Origin: Anaeromyxobacter sp. Fw109-5
GTDB lineage: Bacteria; Myxococcota; Myxococcia; Myxococcales; Anaeromyxobacteraceae
NCBI RefSeq assembly: GCF_000017505.1
Contig: NC_009675.1
Coordinates: 5,088,501-5,152,500, forward strand
Direction: 5' to 3'
DNA length: 64,000 nt
Part shown: one piece after another, positions 36,629 to 45,778 of the stretch
Position numbering within the stretch: position 1 is the first letter of the stretch
Layout: every line of letters starts with the position of its first letter
Translations under genes and position numbers: made by a program
The notes under the pieces: model-generated
Databases searched by the model: none
The model's input: the letters and a program-made list of their open reading frames with translations, nothing else
What the model was told of the DNA's origin: nothing

Positions 36629-37357
36629 GTGCGGCCACTCGCGATCATCCCGATCCTCGCGGCGCTCGCCGCCGCGGCGCGCGACGCCCGCGCGGAGGAC
36701 GGCCCGGCGAGCGCGCGGGCTGCGACGCAGCAGGAGCCTGCCTCCCCCCCGCCGTCCGCGCCACCGCCCGGCGACGCGGAGATCTACGTCACGGGCGACG
36801 ACGCGGACTTCGAGCCGGAGCGGCCCCGCCACTCCCTCGCGCTCGGGCCCGTCGGCCGCGGCGACATGATCGCGTCGCTCGACGTCGGCTGGCTGCGCAG
36901 CGCCGTCCGCGCGGACCTGGGCCTCGGCTCCTGGCTGGACCTCGTGCTCCGCTTCGACACCCTCCTGCTCTACGAGGGGTTCGGCGGCCAGAACGGCATC
37001 CACGTCGGCGTGCGCGCCTCGCCTGCGGCGACGGGCCTGCTTCGCGCGGGCGTGGAGCTCACGCTGGGGCAGCTCTTCGTGCCGGGCGACGTCTCCATGG
37101 CGAACCTGACGGCGCTCCGCGGCTCCGCGACGGCCGGGCTGGTGCTCGACTGGGCCACGTTCTACGCGCGCGGGGACATCCGCTGGCTCTCGAGCCTCGA
37201 GCCGAGCGGGGCAGGCTGGGCGCGCGACCATGAGCTCGGCGCGGGGATCGAGCGCGGCCTCGGCAGGTTCATCCTGGGCGCCGAGGCCTACCTCTGGTCG
37301 CGGCCGGGCCTCTCGACGCTCGGCCAGTGGAGGCTCCGTGTCGGCTACGCGATCTAG
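36629..37357 (+). CDS. Predicted outer-membrane beta-barrel protein
   Basis: The 242-residue product starts at GTG with a signal peptide ([19 protein letters not shown]) and a Pro-rich linker ([17 protein letters not shown]). About eight amphipathic strands follow ([61 protein letters not shown]), ending WRLRVGYAI, the aromatic C terminus typical of outer-membrane proteins. I know no specific family. It overlaps the next lipoprotein gene by 20 nt, so the two are likely co-translated and may form a complex at the outer membrane. Confidence 0.7.
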   Translation: MRPLAIIPILAALAAAARDARAEDGPASARAATQQEPASPPPSAPPPGDAEIYVTGDDADFEPERPRHSLALGPVGRGDMIASLDVGWLRSAVRADLGLGSWLDLVLRFDTLLLYEGFGGQNGIHVGVRASPAATGLLRAGVELTLGQLFVPGDVSMANLTALRGSATAGLVLDWATFYARGDIRWLSSLEPSGAGWARDHELGAGIERGLGRFILGAEAYLWSRPGLSTLGQWRLRVGYAI

Positions 37358-38078
37358 CGCGCTCGCCCCGCTGGTCGCCGCGGCGCTCGCCGCGTGCGGG
37401 AACCACGATCTCGCGACCCACCCGTTCGCGATCCAGGTCACCCGCTCCGACCAGCAGGCGCTCCCGCCCGAGACGGACGCCTTCGTCCTCGTGGGGACCG
37501 GTCGGGTCGCCGCGCCCACGGTGTTCGTCCTGGCCGGCGCGGTGTTCACGGAAGGTGATACCCCCGTGGACGTCGAGATCGCCTTCCGGGACGAGGTGCC
37601 CGGCGACGTCGCGCTGCCGCCGGAGCTGGACGGCGCGCCGGTGACGCTCCTGCTGCTCGCCAACCGCGCGGGCAGGCCCGGCCCGAACGGCGAGCCCCTC
37701 CCTTACCTGGGCTTCCGGCTCGCCACCGGGACGGGCGCCGACGCCGTCCACCGCTTCCTCCTCTTCGAGGGCTCGTACGAGGGCGCGGGGACCTCCACGC
37801 TCCCCATCACCGGCGTCGAGCCGACCGCCGAGCTGCCGTTCTTCCGCGTGCGCGACGACTGGGCCGAGTTCGAGCCGGCCGAGTGTGGGCCCGTCTACTA
37901 CGACTGGCTGGAGGTGACCGGCGACGACCTCTTCTCCCTGCGTCACGGCGACCGCCGGGACGTGCGGGTCGGGGCGCCCGAGGAGCGGTGGACCGTCCTC
38001 CACGTCCTCTCCTGGCATCGCCAGGGCACCTGCGGAAGCCAGGCAGAAGCCTGGACGCAGTTCGCCGCCTGGCGCTAA
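37338..38078 (+). CDS. Lipoprotein of unknown function
   Basis: The 246-residue product starts at GTG 37338, set 4 nt after a strong GGAGG inside the end of the preceding gene. The lipobox LVAAALAAC follows a Ser/Arg n-region. The mature part is beta-rich with no recognised domain. It contains FVLVGTGRVAAPTVFVLAGAVF, RFLLFEGSYEGAG and a C-terminal cysteine pair (AECGPVYYDW, RQGTCGSQAEAW). Its pairing with the barrel protein upstream suggests an outer-membrane attachment. Pyruvate kinase follows 3 nt after its stop. Confidence 0.7.
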   Translation: MSATRSSALAPLVAAALAACGNHDLATHPFAIQVTRSDQQALPPETDAFVLVGTGRVAAPTVFVLAGAVFTEGDTPVDVEIAFRDEVPGDVALPPELDGAPVTLLLLANRAGRPGPNGEPLPYLGFRLATGTGADAVHRFLLFEGSYEGAGTSTLPITGVEPTAELPFFRVRDDWAEFEPAECGPVYYDWLEVTGDDLFSLRHGDRRDVRVGAPEERWTVLHVLSWHRQGTCGSQAEAWTQFAAWR

Positions 38079-38081
38079 ACG

Positions 38082-39557
38082 ATGTACCCCATGCGCCGCG
38101 CCAAGATCGTCGCCACCCTCGGTCCCGCCTCCTCCGATCCCGACGTGCTGCAGCGCATGCTGGCCGCCGGGGTGGACGTGGCGAGGCTCAACTTCTCCCA
38201 CGGCCGTCACGAGGACCACGCCCAGATGCTGGATCGCATCCGGACGGCCTCGCGCCATCTCGGCCGCGCCGTCGCCGTCCTCCAGGACCTCCAGGGCCCC
38301 AAGATCCGCACCGGCCCCTTGGCGGCCGGACGGGAGGGCGTCCGCCTCGAGGCGGGGGCGGAGCTCGTCATCGCCACCGACGCGGAGGTGAAGGGCGACG
38401 CGAAGCTCGTCTCCACCACCTACCCGCACCTCGCCGAGGACGTTCGCCCGGGGGACCGCCTCCTCGTCGACGACGGGCTCATCGAGCTGCGCGTCCTCGA
38501 GACCGACGGCGTCCGCGCGCGCTGCCAGGTGGTCGAGGGGGGCGTGCTGCGCGAGCACAAGGGGATCAACCTCCCCGGCGTGGCGCTCCGCGCCGAGGCG
38601 CTCTCCGAGAAGGACCGGGCGGACATCGCCTTCGGCCTCGCGCACGGCGTGGACGCGGTGGCGCTCTCGTTCGTGCGCTCCGCGGAGGACATCCGGGCCT
38701 GCCGCGACGAGATGGAGCGGGTCGGCCGGGTCGTCCCGGTGATCGCCAAGATCGAGAAGCCCGAGGCGCTCGACGCCATCGACGCGATCATCGAGGCCGC
38801 CGACGGGATCATGATCGCGCGCGGCGACCTCGGCGTGGAGATCCTGCCCGAGCGCGTGCCGCTGCTGCAGAAGGACATCTGCCGGCGCGGCAACGCGGCC
38901 GGCAAGCCGGTGGTCATCGCCACCCAGATGCTCGAGTCGATGATCGAGCACCCCCGGCCGACCCGCGCCGAGGCCTCCGACGTGGCGAACGCCGTCTGGG
39001 ACGGCGCCGACGCGGTGATGCTCTCCGCGGAGAGCGCGAGCGGCCGCTTCCCCCTGAACGCCGTGCAGATGATGGACCGCATCGTGCGCGAGGCGGAGAC
39101 GAGCCCCGCCCCGTCCGTGGGCATCCCCGACGTCCGCTCTCGCCCGGCCGCGTTCAACCTCGTCACCGCCGCGGCCGCCTGCGAGGCGGCCGACGCCGCC
39201 GGCGCGGTGGCCATCTGCTGCTTCACCCTCTCCGGCACGACCGCGCGGCTCCTCTCGCACTTCCGGCCGCGCGTGCCCGTCATCGCCTTCTCGCCCGACC
39301 AGTCGATCCGGCGCCGCCTCGCGCTGTACTGGGGCGTCGTCCCGCGGGTCCTCGAGCCGGTGAAGAACGCCGACCTCATGGCGGAGCTCGTCTCGGACGT
39401 GCTCCTCGGCGACGGCGTCGTGAAGCCGGGCGACCGGGTCGTCCTGGTCCACGGCTCGCCGCTCGGCATCCCGGGCCAGACGAACTCCATCCGCCTGCAC
39501 GAGATCACCCACCCCTCGGAGCGCGGGCCCGCGCAGCGCTACCGCGTTCCCATCTGA
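38082..39557 (+). CDS. pyk: Pyruvate kinase
   Basis: Pyruvate kinase converts phosphoenolpyruvate and ADP to pyruvate and ATP, the last step of glycolysis. The 491-residue product shows RAKIVATLGPAS and VDVARLNFSHG at the N terminus, LQDLQGPKIRTG leading into the B domain, the catalytic VIAKIEKPEALDAID with Lys, MIARGDLGVEI, and VIATQMLESMIEHPRPTRAEASDVANAVWDGADAVMLSAESA. The C domain is complete (CCFTLSGTTARLLSHFRP). ATG 38082 and 38091 are both possible. It starts just after the lipoprotein stop, in the same operon. Confidence 0.97.
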   Translation: MYPMRRAKIVATLGPASSDPDVLQRMLAAGVDVARLNFSHGRHEDHAQMLDRIRTASRHLGRAVAVLQDLQGPKIRTGPLAAGREGVRLEAGAELVIATDAEVKGDAKLVSTTYPHLAEDVRPGDRLLVDDGLIELRVLETDGVRARCQVVEGGVLREHKGINLPGVALRAEALSEKDRADIAFGLAHGVDAVALSFVRSAEDIRACRDEMERVGRVVPVIAKIEKPEALDAIDAIIEAADGIMIARGDLGVEILPERVPLLQKDICRRGNAAGKPVVIATQMLESMIEHPRPTRAEASDVANAVWDGADAVMLSAESASGRFPLNAVQMMDRIVREAETSPAPSVGIPDVRSRPAAFNLVTAAAACEAADAAGAVAICCFTLSGTTARLLSHFRPRVPVIAFSPDQSIRRRLALYWGVVPRVLEPVKNADLMAELVSDVLLGDGVVKPGDRVVLVHGSPLGIPGQTNSIRLHEITHPSERGPAQRYRVPI

Positions 39558-39576
39558 TGATGAGCCAGGACGCCCG

Positions 39577-40800
39577 ATGACCTCCTCGAACGCCACGGCC
39601 CCCATCCCCGCGGCCGGCCTCCCCGCCCTGCAGCGCGCGCTCGCCGAGTCGGGGCTCGACGCCTGGCTGCTCTACGACTTCCACGGCCAGAACCCGACCG
39701 CGGTGAGCGCGGCCGGGCTCGAGGGCCACATGCTCACGCGGCGCTGGTTCTACCTCGTGCCCGCCCGTGGCGAGGCGGTCGCGCTCGTCCACGCCATCGA
39801 GCTCGGCTCCTTCCCGCCCGAGCTGCCCGGGCGCAGGGAGCGCTACGCCTCGTGGGCGTCGCTGCGCGAGGCGCTGGCGCGCCTCCTCGGGGCGCTCCCC
39901 GCCGGCGCGAAGGTGGCGATGGAGTACTTCCCGGAGGGCGCCATCCCGTACCTGTCGCGCGTCGACGCGGGCACGCTCGAGCTCGTCCGCTCCTTCGGCG
40001 TGGAGGTGGTCTCGTCCGCGGAGCTCGTCCAGCGCTTCCTCTGCCGCTGGGACGCGGCGCAGGTGGCGAGCCACGAGCGCGCGCTGCTCGCCATCGACGC
40101 GGCGAAGGACGCGGCGTTCGAGCGCATCGGGGACGCGCAGCGCCGGGGCGAGACGCTCCTCGAGACGGACGTGCAGCGCTTCCTCATGGAGCGCTTCGCC
40201 GAGGCGGACCTCGAGACCGATCACCCGCCCATCGTGGCCGTGAACGGCCACGCCGGCGATCCGCACTACGCGCCCTCCGAGCGGACGCCCACGCCCATCC
40301 GGCCGGGCGACATGGTGCTCATCGACCTGTGGGCGCGCGGGAGGGGGCCGCGCGACGTCTACGCGGACATCACCTGGGTCGCGTACTGCGGCGATCGTCC
40401 GCCGGAGCGGCTCGAGCAGATCTTCCGGGTGACCGTGGGCGGCCGCGACGCGGGGCTCTCCGCGCTCGAGCGGGCGCATCGCGAGGGCCGCACGCTGGAG
40501 GGGTGGCAGGTGGACCGGGTGGTGCGCGATCACATCGCCGCGGCGGGCCTCGGCGATCGCTTCGTCCACCGCACCGGCCACTCCATCGGCCGCTCCGTCC
40601 ACGGCGACGGCGCGAACCTCGACGACCTCGAGACGCACGACACCCGCCGGCTCGTGCCGGGGCTGGCGTTCTCGATCGAGCCCGGCGTGTACCTGCCGGA
40701 GGAGGGGCTCGGGGTGCGCAGCGAGATCGACGTGTTCCTCGCCGACGACGGGCCGAAGGTGTTCTCCAAGATCCAGCGCGAGCTGGTCCGCATCCGCTGA
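39577..40800 (+). CDS. M24-family metallopeptidase (Xaa-Pro aminopeptidase-like)
   Basis: The 407-residue product has a creatinase-like N-terminal domain and a pita-bread C-terminal domain. The five metal ligands are in MVLIDLWARG (Asp), RDVYADITWVAYCG (Asp), HRTGHSIGRSVHG (His), FSIEPGVYLP (Glu) and GVRSEIDVFL (Glu). It is probably a cytoplasmic dipeptidase or aminopeptidase acting on proline-containing peptides, though creatinase-like activity cannot be excluded. It lies 19 nt after pyruvate kinase and 2 nt before the NUDIX fusion gene, so it is in the middle of an operon. Confidence 0.88.
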   Translation: MTSSNATAPIPAAGLPALQRALAESGLDAWLLYDFHGQNPTAVSAAGLEGHMLTRRWFYLVPARGEAVALVHAIELGSFPPELPGRRERYASWASLREALARLLGALPAGAKVAMEYFPEGAIPYLSRVDAGTLELVRSFGVEVVSSAELVQRFLCRWDAAQVASHERALLAIDAAKDAAFERIGDAQRRGETLLETDVQRFLMERFAEADLETDHPPIVAVNGHAGDPHYAPSERTPTPIRPGDMVLIDLWARGRGPRDVYADITWVAYCGDRPPERLEQIFRVTVGGRDAGLSALERAHREGRTLEGWQVDRVVRDHIAAAGLGDRFVHRTGHSIGRSVHGDGANLDDLETHDTRRLVPGLAFSIEPGVYLPEEGLGVRSEIDVFLADDGPKVFSKIQRELVRIR

Positions 40801-40802
40801 TC

Positions 40803-42257
40803 GTGCGCCCCGCCCTCGACGCCACCGCGGTCGTGCTGTACCGCGACGGTCCGCCGGGCCGCGAGGTGTTCCTCGTGCGGCGCGGGGTCGACCGGCGCTT
40901 CGCGGCCGGCTTCCACGCCTTCCCGGGCGGCCGGCTCGACCCCGAGGACGGCGAGCTCGAGGTGGCGGGGCTCGCCGGCGAGGCGGCCGCGCTCGCGGCC
41001 TGCGCCGCGCGCGAGCTGTTCGAGGAGACCGGCGTCCTCGTCGCCCGCGGGCCGCCACCCTCTTCGCCGGAGCGCGACGAGGGCCGGCGCGCGGTGCTCG
41101 AGGGGAGGCTCTCGTTCCGAGCCTTCCTCGCGCGCCAGGGGCTCGTCGTGGACGGCGCCCGGCTCGTGCCCGCCGGCCGCTGGGTGACGCCGGACCACCT
41201 CCCGCTCCGCTACGACGCCCGGCTGTTCCTCGTGCGGCTCGCCCCGGAGGACGCGCCGGAGGTCTGGCCGGGCGAGCTCGCCGGCGGCGCCCTCGTGCCG
41301 GTCGCGGACGCCCTGCGGCGCTGGTCCCGCGGCGAGCTCCTGCTCCACCCGCCGAACCTGCACGCGCTGAGGGTGCTCGCGCGCCCCGGCGCCCCGTCGC
41401 TCGAGTCCCTCCGGGCGCCGCCGGACTGCGAGGCGTTCGTCTCGCGGCGCATCGAGTTCCAGGAGGGCTTCTTCCTCGCCGCGCTGCGCACCCCCACGCT
41501 CCCGCCCGCGACGCACACGAACGCCTGGCTCGTCCCGGCGGACGGCGGCCTCGCCGTCGTGGATCCCGGCCCGACGGACGCGGGCGAGCAGGCGAAGCTC
41601 CTCGCCCTCCTCGAGGCGCTCGCCGCCGAGGGCCGTCCGCCCCGGGCCGTGTGGCTCACGCACGCCCACCCCGATCACGTGGGCGCCGTGGCGCTCGTGG
41701 CGGAGCGCTACCGCGTGCCGGTGCTGGGCCACGCGCTCGCCGCCGCGCGGCTCCCGCCCGGCCTCGACTTCCGCCCGCTGCGGGACGGCGAGCTCCTCGG
41801 CGCGCGCTTCCGGGTGCTCGCCACTCCCGGCCATGCCCGCGAGCACCTGGCCTTCCTGGACGAGGACAGCGGCGCGCTGCTGTGCGGGGACATGGTCTCG
41901 ACGCTCTCGACGATCGTGGTCGATCCGCCCGAGGGCGACATGGCGGAGTACGAGCGGCAGCTCGAGCGGCTCCGCGCGCTCGCGCCTCGCACGCTCTACC
42001 CCGCGCACGGGCCGCCCGCGCCCGCCGCGCCGGAGCGGCTCGGGGCGTACCTCGCGCACCGGCACGCGCGGGAGGCGCTCGTCGTGGAGGCGCTCGGGAA
42101 GAGCGGGCGGACGCTCCCGGAGGTGACCGCGCTCGCGTACGCCGACACCCCGCCCGCGGCGCTGCCGTTCGCCGAGCGGAGCTGCCTCGCCGCCCTGCTG
42201 AAGCTCGCGGCCGAAGGGCGTGCCGCCCTTTCGGGCGAGGGCTGGCTCCGTCCCTGA
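40803..42257 (+). CDS. NUDIX hydrolase fused to metallo-beta-lactamase fold hydrolase
   Basis: The 484-residue product joins two enzymes. Residues about 1-200 form a NUDIX domain like NUDT19, an acyl-CoA diphosphatase: VFLVRRG, FPGGRLDPED and, after a long insert, AARELFEETGVLV (residues 68-75). Residues about 230-470 form a metallo-beta-lactamase fold of the LACTB2 type: NAWLVPADGGLAVVDPGP, THAHPDHVGAVALV (ligands near 285-290), ATPGHAREHLAF, LLCGDM and LYPAHGPP. The tail resembles the LACTB2 winged helix. The start GTG is 2 nt after the upstream stop. The joint substrate is unknown; nucleotide or acyl-CoA clean-up is plausible. Confidence 0.85.
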   Translation: MRPALDATAVVLYRDGPPGREVFLVRRGVDRRFAAGFHAFPGGRLDPEDGELEVAGLAGEAAALAACAARELFEETGVLVARGPPPSSPERDEGRRAVLEGRLSFRAFLARQGLVVDGARLVPAGRWVTPDHLPLRYDARLFLVRLAPEDAPEVWPGELAGGALVPVADALRRWSRGELLLHPPNLHALRVLARPGAPSLESLRAPPDCEAFVSRRIEFQEGFFLAALRTPTLPPATHTNAWLVPADGGLAVVDPGPTDAGEQAKLLALLEALAAEGRPPRAVWLTHAHPDHVGAVALVAERYRVPVLGHALAAARLPPGLDFRPLRDGELLGARFRVLATPGHAREHLAFLDEDSGALLCGDMVSTLSTIVVDPPEGDMAEYERQLERLRALAPRTLYPAHGPPAPAAPERLGAYLAHRHAREALVVEALGKSGRTLPEVTALAYADTPPAALPFAERSCLAALLKLAAEGRAALSGEGWLRP

Positions 42258-42285
42258 TCGCGGATTTCCGAAGCCGTGTCTCGGA

Positions 42286-42307
42286 TTGCCACGCGGACCC
42301 GTGGCAA
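42286..42307. promoter_or_regulatory. Dyad TTGCCACG-N6-CGTGGCAA
   Basis: A perfect 8-bp inverted repeat with 6-nt spacer is centred about 76 nt upstream of the transcript start predicted from a sigma-54-like promoter. This is a usual place for enhancer-binding protein sites. It could alternatively be a terminator hairpin for the NUDIX fusion gene. Confidence 0.45.
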
Positions 42308-42345
42308 GAATTCCCCAAATCCCCGATTTTTCCCGGCAGCCGGGC

Positions 42346-42361
42346 GGGCATGCGCGTTGCA
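42346..42361 (+). promoter_or_regulatory. Sigma-54-like promoter GGGCATG-N4-TTGCA
   Basis: The site matches TGGCAYR-N4-TTGCW at all specified positions but the first. The start predicted from its GC at -12 is near 42372, 4 nt from the ATG of the next gene. Confidence 0.45.
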
Positions 42362-42375
42362 GCCCCGATATCCGC

Positions 42376-42900
42376 ATGCCTCCCCGCGCGTGGAAAGTGG
42401 CCCGCGTCGGCCTCATCATCCTGTCCGCCTTCCTGGTCGGGGGGGCCTCGGCCGAGGTGGCGGTCCGCACGCACGGCGCGCTCGCCCGCGCGCGGGCCGA
42501 GCGCGAGGTCGGCGCCGCCGGCCAGCTCGTCGCGCTGGAGCTGCGCGACCAGAGCGGCGAGGTCGTGGCCCGGCCGCGCATCGTGGCCCCCGCCGGCAAG
42601 GCCGCCGAGGTGGTGCTGCACGAGCCCGGCTCGCAGGGTGCGATCCGGGTCGCGTTCCGGGTGGCCGCCGTGCGCGAGGCGACGGGCGACATCGCGCTCG
42701 CCTACGCGCTGTGGGTGCCGGGGCACGAGGTCCAGGCGAGCGGGACGGTGCAGCTCACCCCGGGCGTCGAGCAGCAGATCGCGCTCGGCGACGGCGCGCT
42801 CGTCGCCACCTGGCTCGCCGTGCCGGTGCCGTCGGCCGCGCTCGACGCGTTCCTCGAGAGCGAGGGCGCGCAGCGGCCGCGCCCGCGCCGGTCGACCTGA
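42376..42900 (+). CDS. Hypothetical secreted or membrane-anchored protein
   Basis: The 174-residue product has one N-terminal hydrophobic segment (VGLIILSAFLVGGASA) that is either a cleaved signal or an anchor. A beta-rich domain follows with VALELRDQSGEVVARPRIVAP, AAEVVLHEPG and AIRVAFRVAAVREATGD. No family is recognised. ATG 42376 and GTG 42397 both suit the signal peptide; neither has a good ribosome site. The gene may be driven by the sigma-54-like promoter just upstream. Its stop runs into a repeat element. Confidence 0.65.
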   Translation: MPPRAWKVARVGLIILSAFLVGGASAEVAVRTHGALARARAEREVGAAGQLVALELRDQSGEVVARPRIVAPAGKAAEVVLHEPGSQGAIRVAFRVAAVREATGDIALAYALWVPGHEVQASGTVQLTPGVEQQIALGDGALVATWLAVPVPSAALDAFLESEGAQRPRPRRST

Positions 42901-43020
42901 GAGAGAAGCTGCGGGCTACGGCAGCGGCTCGCGACGGACGGTGCTCCGCGCAAGCGGGCGCCGTCTTCCCCGAAGCGTGAAGCCTGGAGGGCGGAAGCCT
43001 TCCCCGAAGCCCCGAGCCTT
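42900..43020 (+). repeat. Intergenic palindromic repeat, copy B
   Basis: Between convergent stops, this block shares GAGAGAAGC, GGGCTACGG, CGGCTCGC, GGCGCCGT, CCCCGAAGC and GAAGCCTGGAG with the element at 22.6 kb read on its minus strand. It carries several direct GAAGCC units. Confidence 0.55.
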
Positions 43021-43024
43021 CCTC

Positions 43025-43543
43025 CTACCGCTCTCCCTCGATCGCGTTCGCCTCGGCCTCGAGCCGCGCCGCCTCCGCGAGCACGGCGCGCTGCCGCTGG
43101 GCGAGGAGCTGGCGCTGCTCGACGAGGAGGCGGAGCCGCTGGTGGCGCTCGGGGGACGCCGGCGTGGCCATGGCGGCGCCGATCTGCGACATGCGCAGCT
43201 CGTTGCTCGCGGTGGTGATGCGGATGTCGAGCGCGTGGAGCGCCGCCGCGATGCGATCGGCCTCGTCGCGGGCGGCGTCGGCGCGCTCGCGCAGCTCCTC
43301 GGGAGAGGGGGGCAGCGCGAGCGGCAGGGCGCCGTCGTCGTGGAGCTCGCCCTCGATGACCATGGCGAGCTCCTGCGCCCGCACGAGCAGCCGCTCCAGC
43401 TCGCGCCGCACGTTCTCGCCGTGCAGCTGGCGCAGCTTGAGCTGCTGGATCTGACCGGCGATCACGTCGAGCTCCGCGCGGTGCGCGTCGAGCTCGGCGG
43501 TGGGAGCACAGAGGAGCAGTGCGAGCGCGATGCCTTCGAACAT
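43025..43543 (-). CDS. Coiled-coil protein with signal peptide
   Basis: The 172-residue product starts MFEGIALALLLCAPTAELDAH, a short signal with a Cys that could be a weak lipobox. The rest is a long charged helix region rich in Glu, Arg, Ala and Leu (AELDVIAGQIQQLKLRQL, ADAARDEADRIAAALHAL, RLRLLVEQRQLLAQRQRAVL) with heptad spacing. That predicts a periplasmic coiled coil. No named family is evident. ATG 43543 is preferred over a GTG eight codons earlier because it places the signal at the N terminus. Its promoter is not clear. Confidence 0.65.
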   Translation of the reverse strand: MFEGIALALLLCAPTAELDAHRAELDVIAGQIQQLKLRQLHGENVRRELERLLVRAQELAMVIEGELHDDGALPLALPPSPEELRERADAARDEADRIAAALHALDIRITTASNELRMSQIGAAMATPASPERHQRLRLLVEQRQLLAQRQRAVLAEAARLEAEANAIEGER

Positions 43544-43711
43544 CCGGGTCCGGACAGAGCAACCCACGTGCCCGCGCGGTGCGCCGCGCGATCAAGCACT
43601 TACACGCGGTCCTCGGCCAGCGACGTACGCAAACCCGTCGAAAGCCTCGGAAATCCGTGACGCATGTGGCAGGCGGCCGCCCCGTCCCGTCCCGGGCGGC
43701 GCGCGGGGGGT

Positions 43712-44217
43712 TCACGGCGTGAGCGAGGGCTCGCCGTATTCGCCGCTGCCGACGAGCGCGCCGCGCTCGTCGTAGCTGCGCCAGGTGCCGCACTGGGCGC
43801 CGCCGCAGCGGCGGCCCTCGGTCTTCTTCCCGCCGCCGGGCCAGTAGGCGGTGAACCCACCGTGCGGGAGGCCGTCCTTGAACTCGGCCTCCTCCTCGCG
43901 CGTCCCGGAGGGTGACCAGATCGTCCAGCGTCCCGTCTTGGCGCCGCGCGCGTACTCGCCCTCGCGCGCCTTCCCGCCGCCGCGGTGGTACTCGACGAAG
44001 GGACCGTGGAGCTCGCCCGCCCGGAAGCGCTCCTCCACCCACAGCCCGCCGTCGTCGTAGTAGCGGCGGGCCGGCCCCTCGCGGCGCGCCCGGCCCGCGG
44101 GATCCTTCCCCTCGCACCACTCCTCGTAGCCCTCGGGCGGCGGCAGGCCGCGGCGCTCGGTGCCCGGCGGGCACTCGAGCGGCGCGGCGGCCAGCGCGAG
44201 GGCGAGGGCGGCGGCGA

Positions 44218-44221
<4 letters not shown>
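43712..44221 (-). CDS. MORN-repeat (YwqK-like) protein with signal peptide, probable CTG start
   Basis: The frame from CTG 44221 encodes 169 residues. First comes a signal-like stretch ([17 protein letters not shown]), then a Cys-containing linker. Several MORN_2 units follow: [52 protein letters not shown] and [22 protein letters not shown] proteins often act as scaffolds. No ATG, GTG or TTG precedes the signal in frame; GGAGG stands 7 nt before the CTG, and C-TGA overlaps the stop of the upstream activator gene. The conservative alternative is GTG 44038, which would lack the signal and leave 180 nt of coding-like sequence unused. Confidence 0.7.
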
Positions 44222-45624
<1,403 letters not shown>

Positions 45625-45634
45625 CGGGGGCGAG

Positions 45635-45640
45635 AGTCTA
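45635..45640 (-). promoter_or_regulatory. Candidate -10 element (TAGACT) of the sigma-54 activator gene
   Basis: TAGACT on the minus strand ends 10 nt before the ATG, with no ribosome site between. This is the same hexamer as before the AlaX gene. Confidence 0.4.
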
Positions 45641-45778
45641 ACCGACGCTCCCGCCGGGACGCTCGCCCGCCCGCTCTCGTTTTTTGGAAGGTGTGCCTGC
45701 GACATTTCGTATTTGTCAGTGGCCGGGCGGTGGTTACGGATCGGGGGACGCCGGGCACGGGCCCGGCGGGAGCCCTCG

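Noticed and set aside
45684-45715. TTGGAA and TATTTG as an ftsH promoter
   Set aside because: The spacer is 20 nt, too long for a normal sigma-70 promoter, so it is not listed as a feature.
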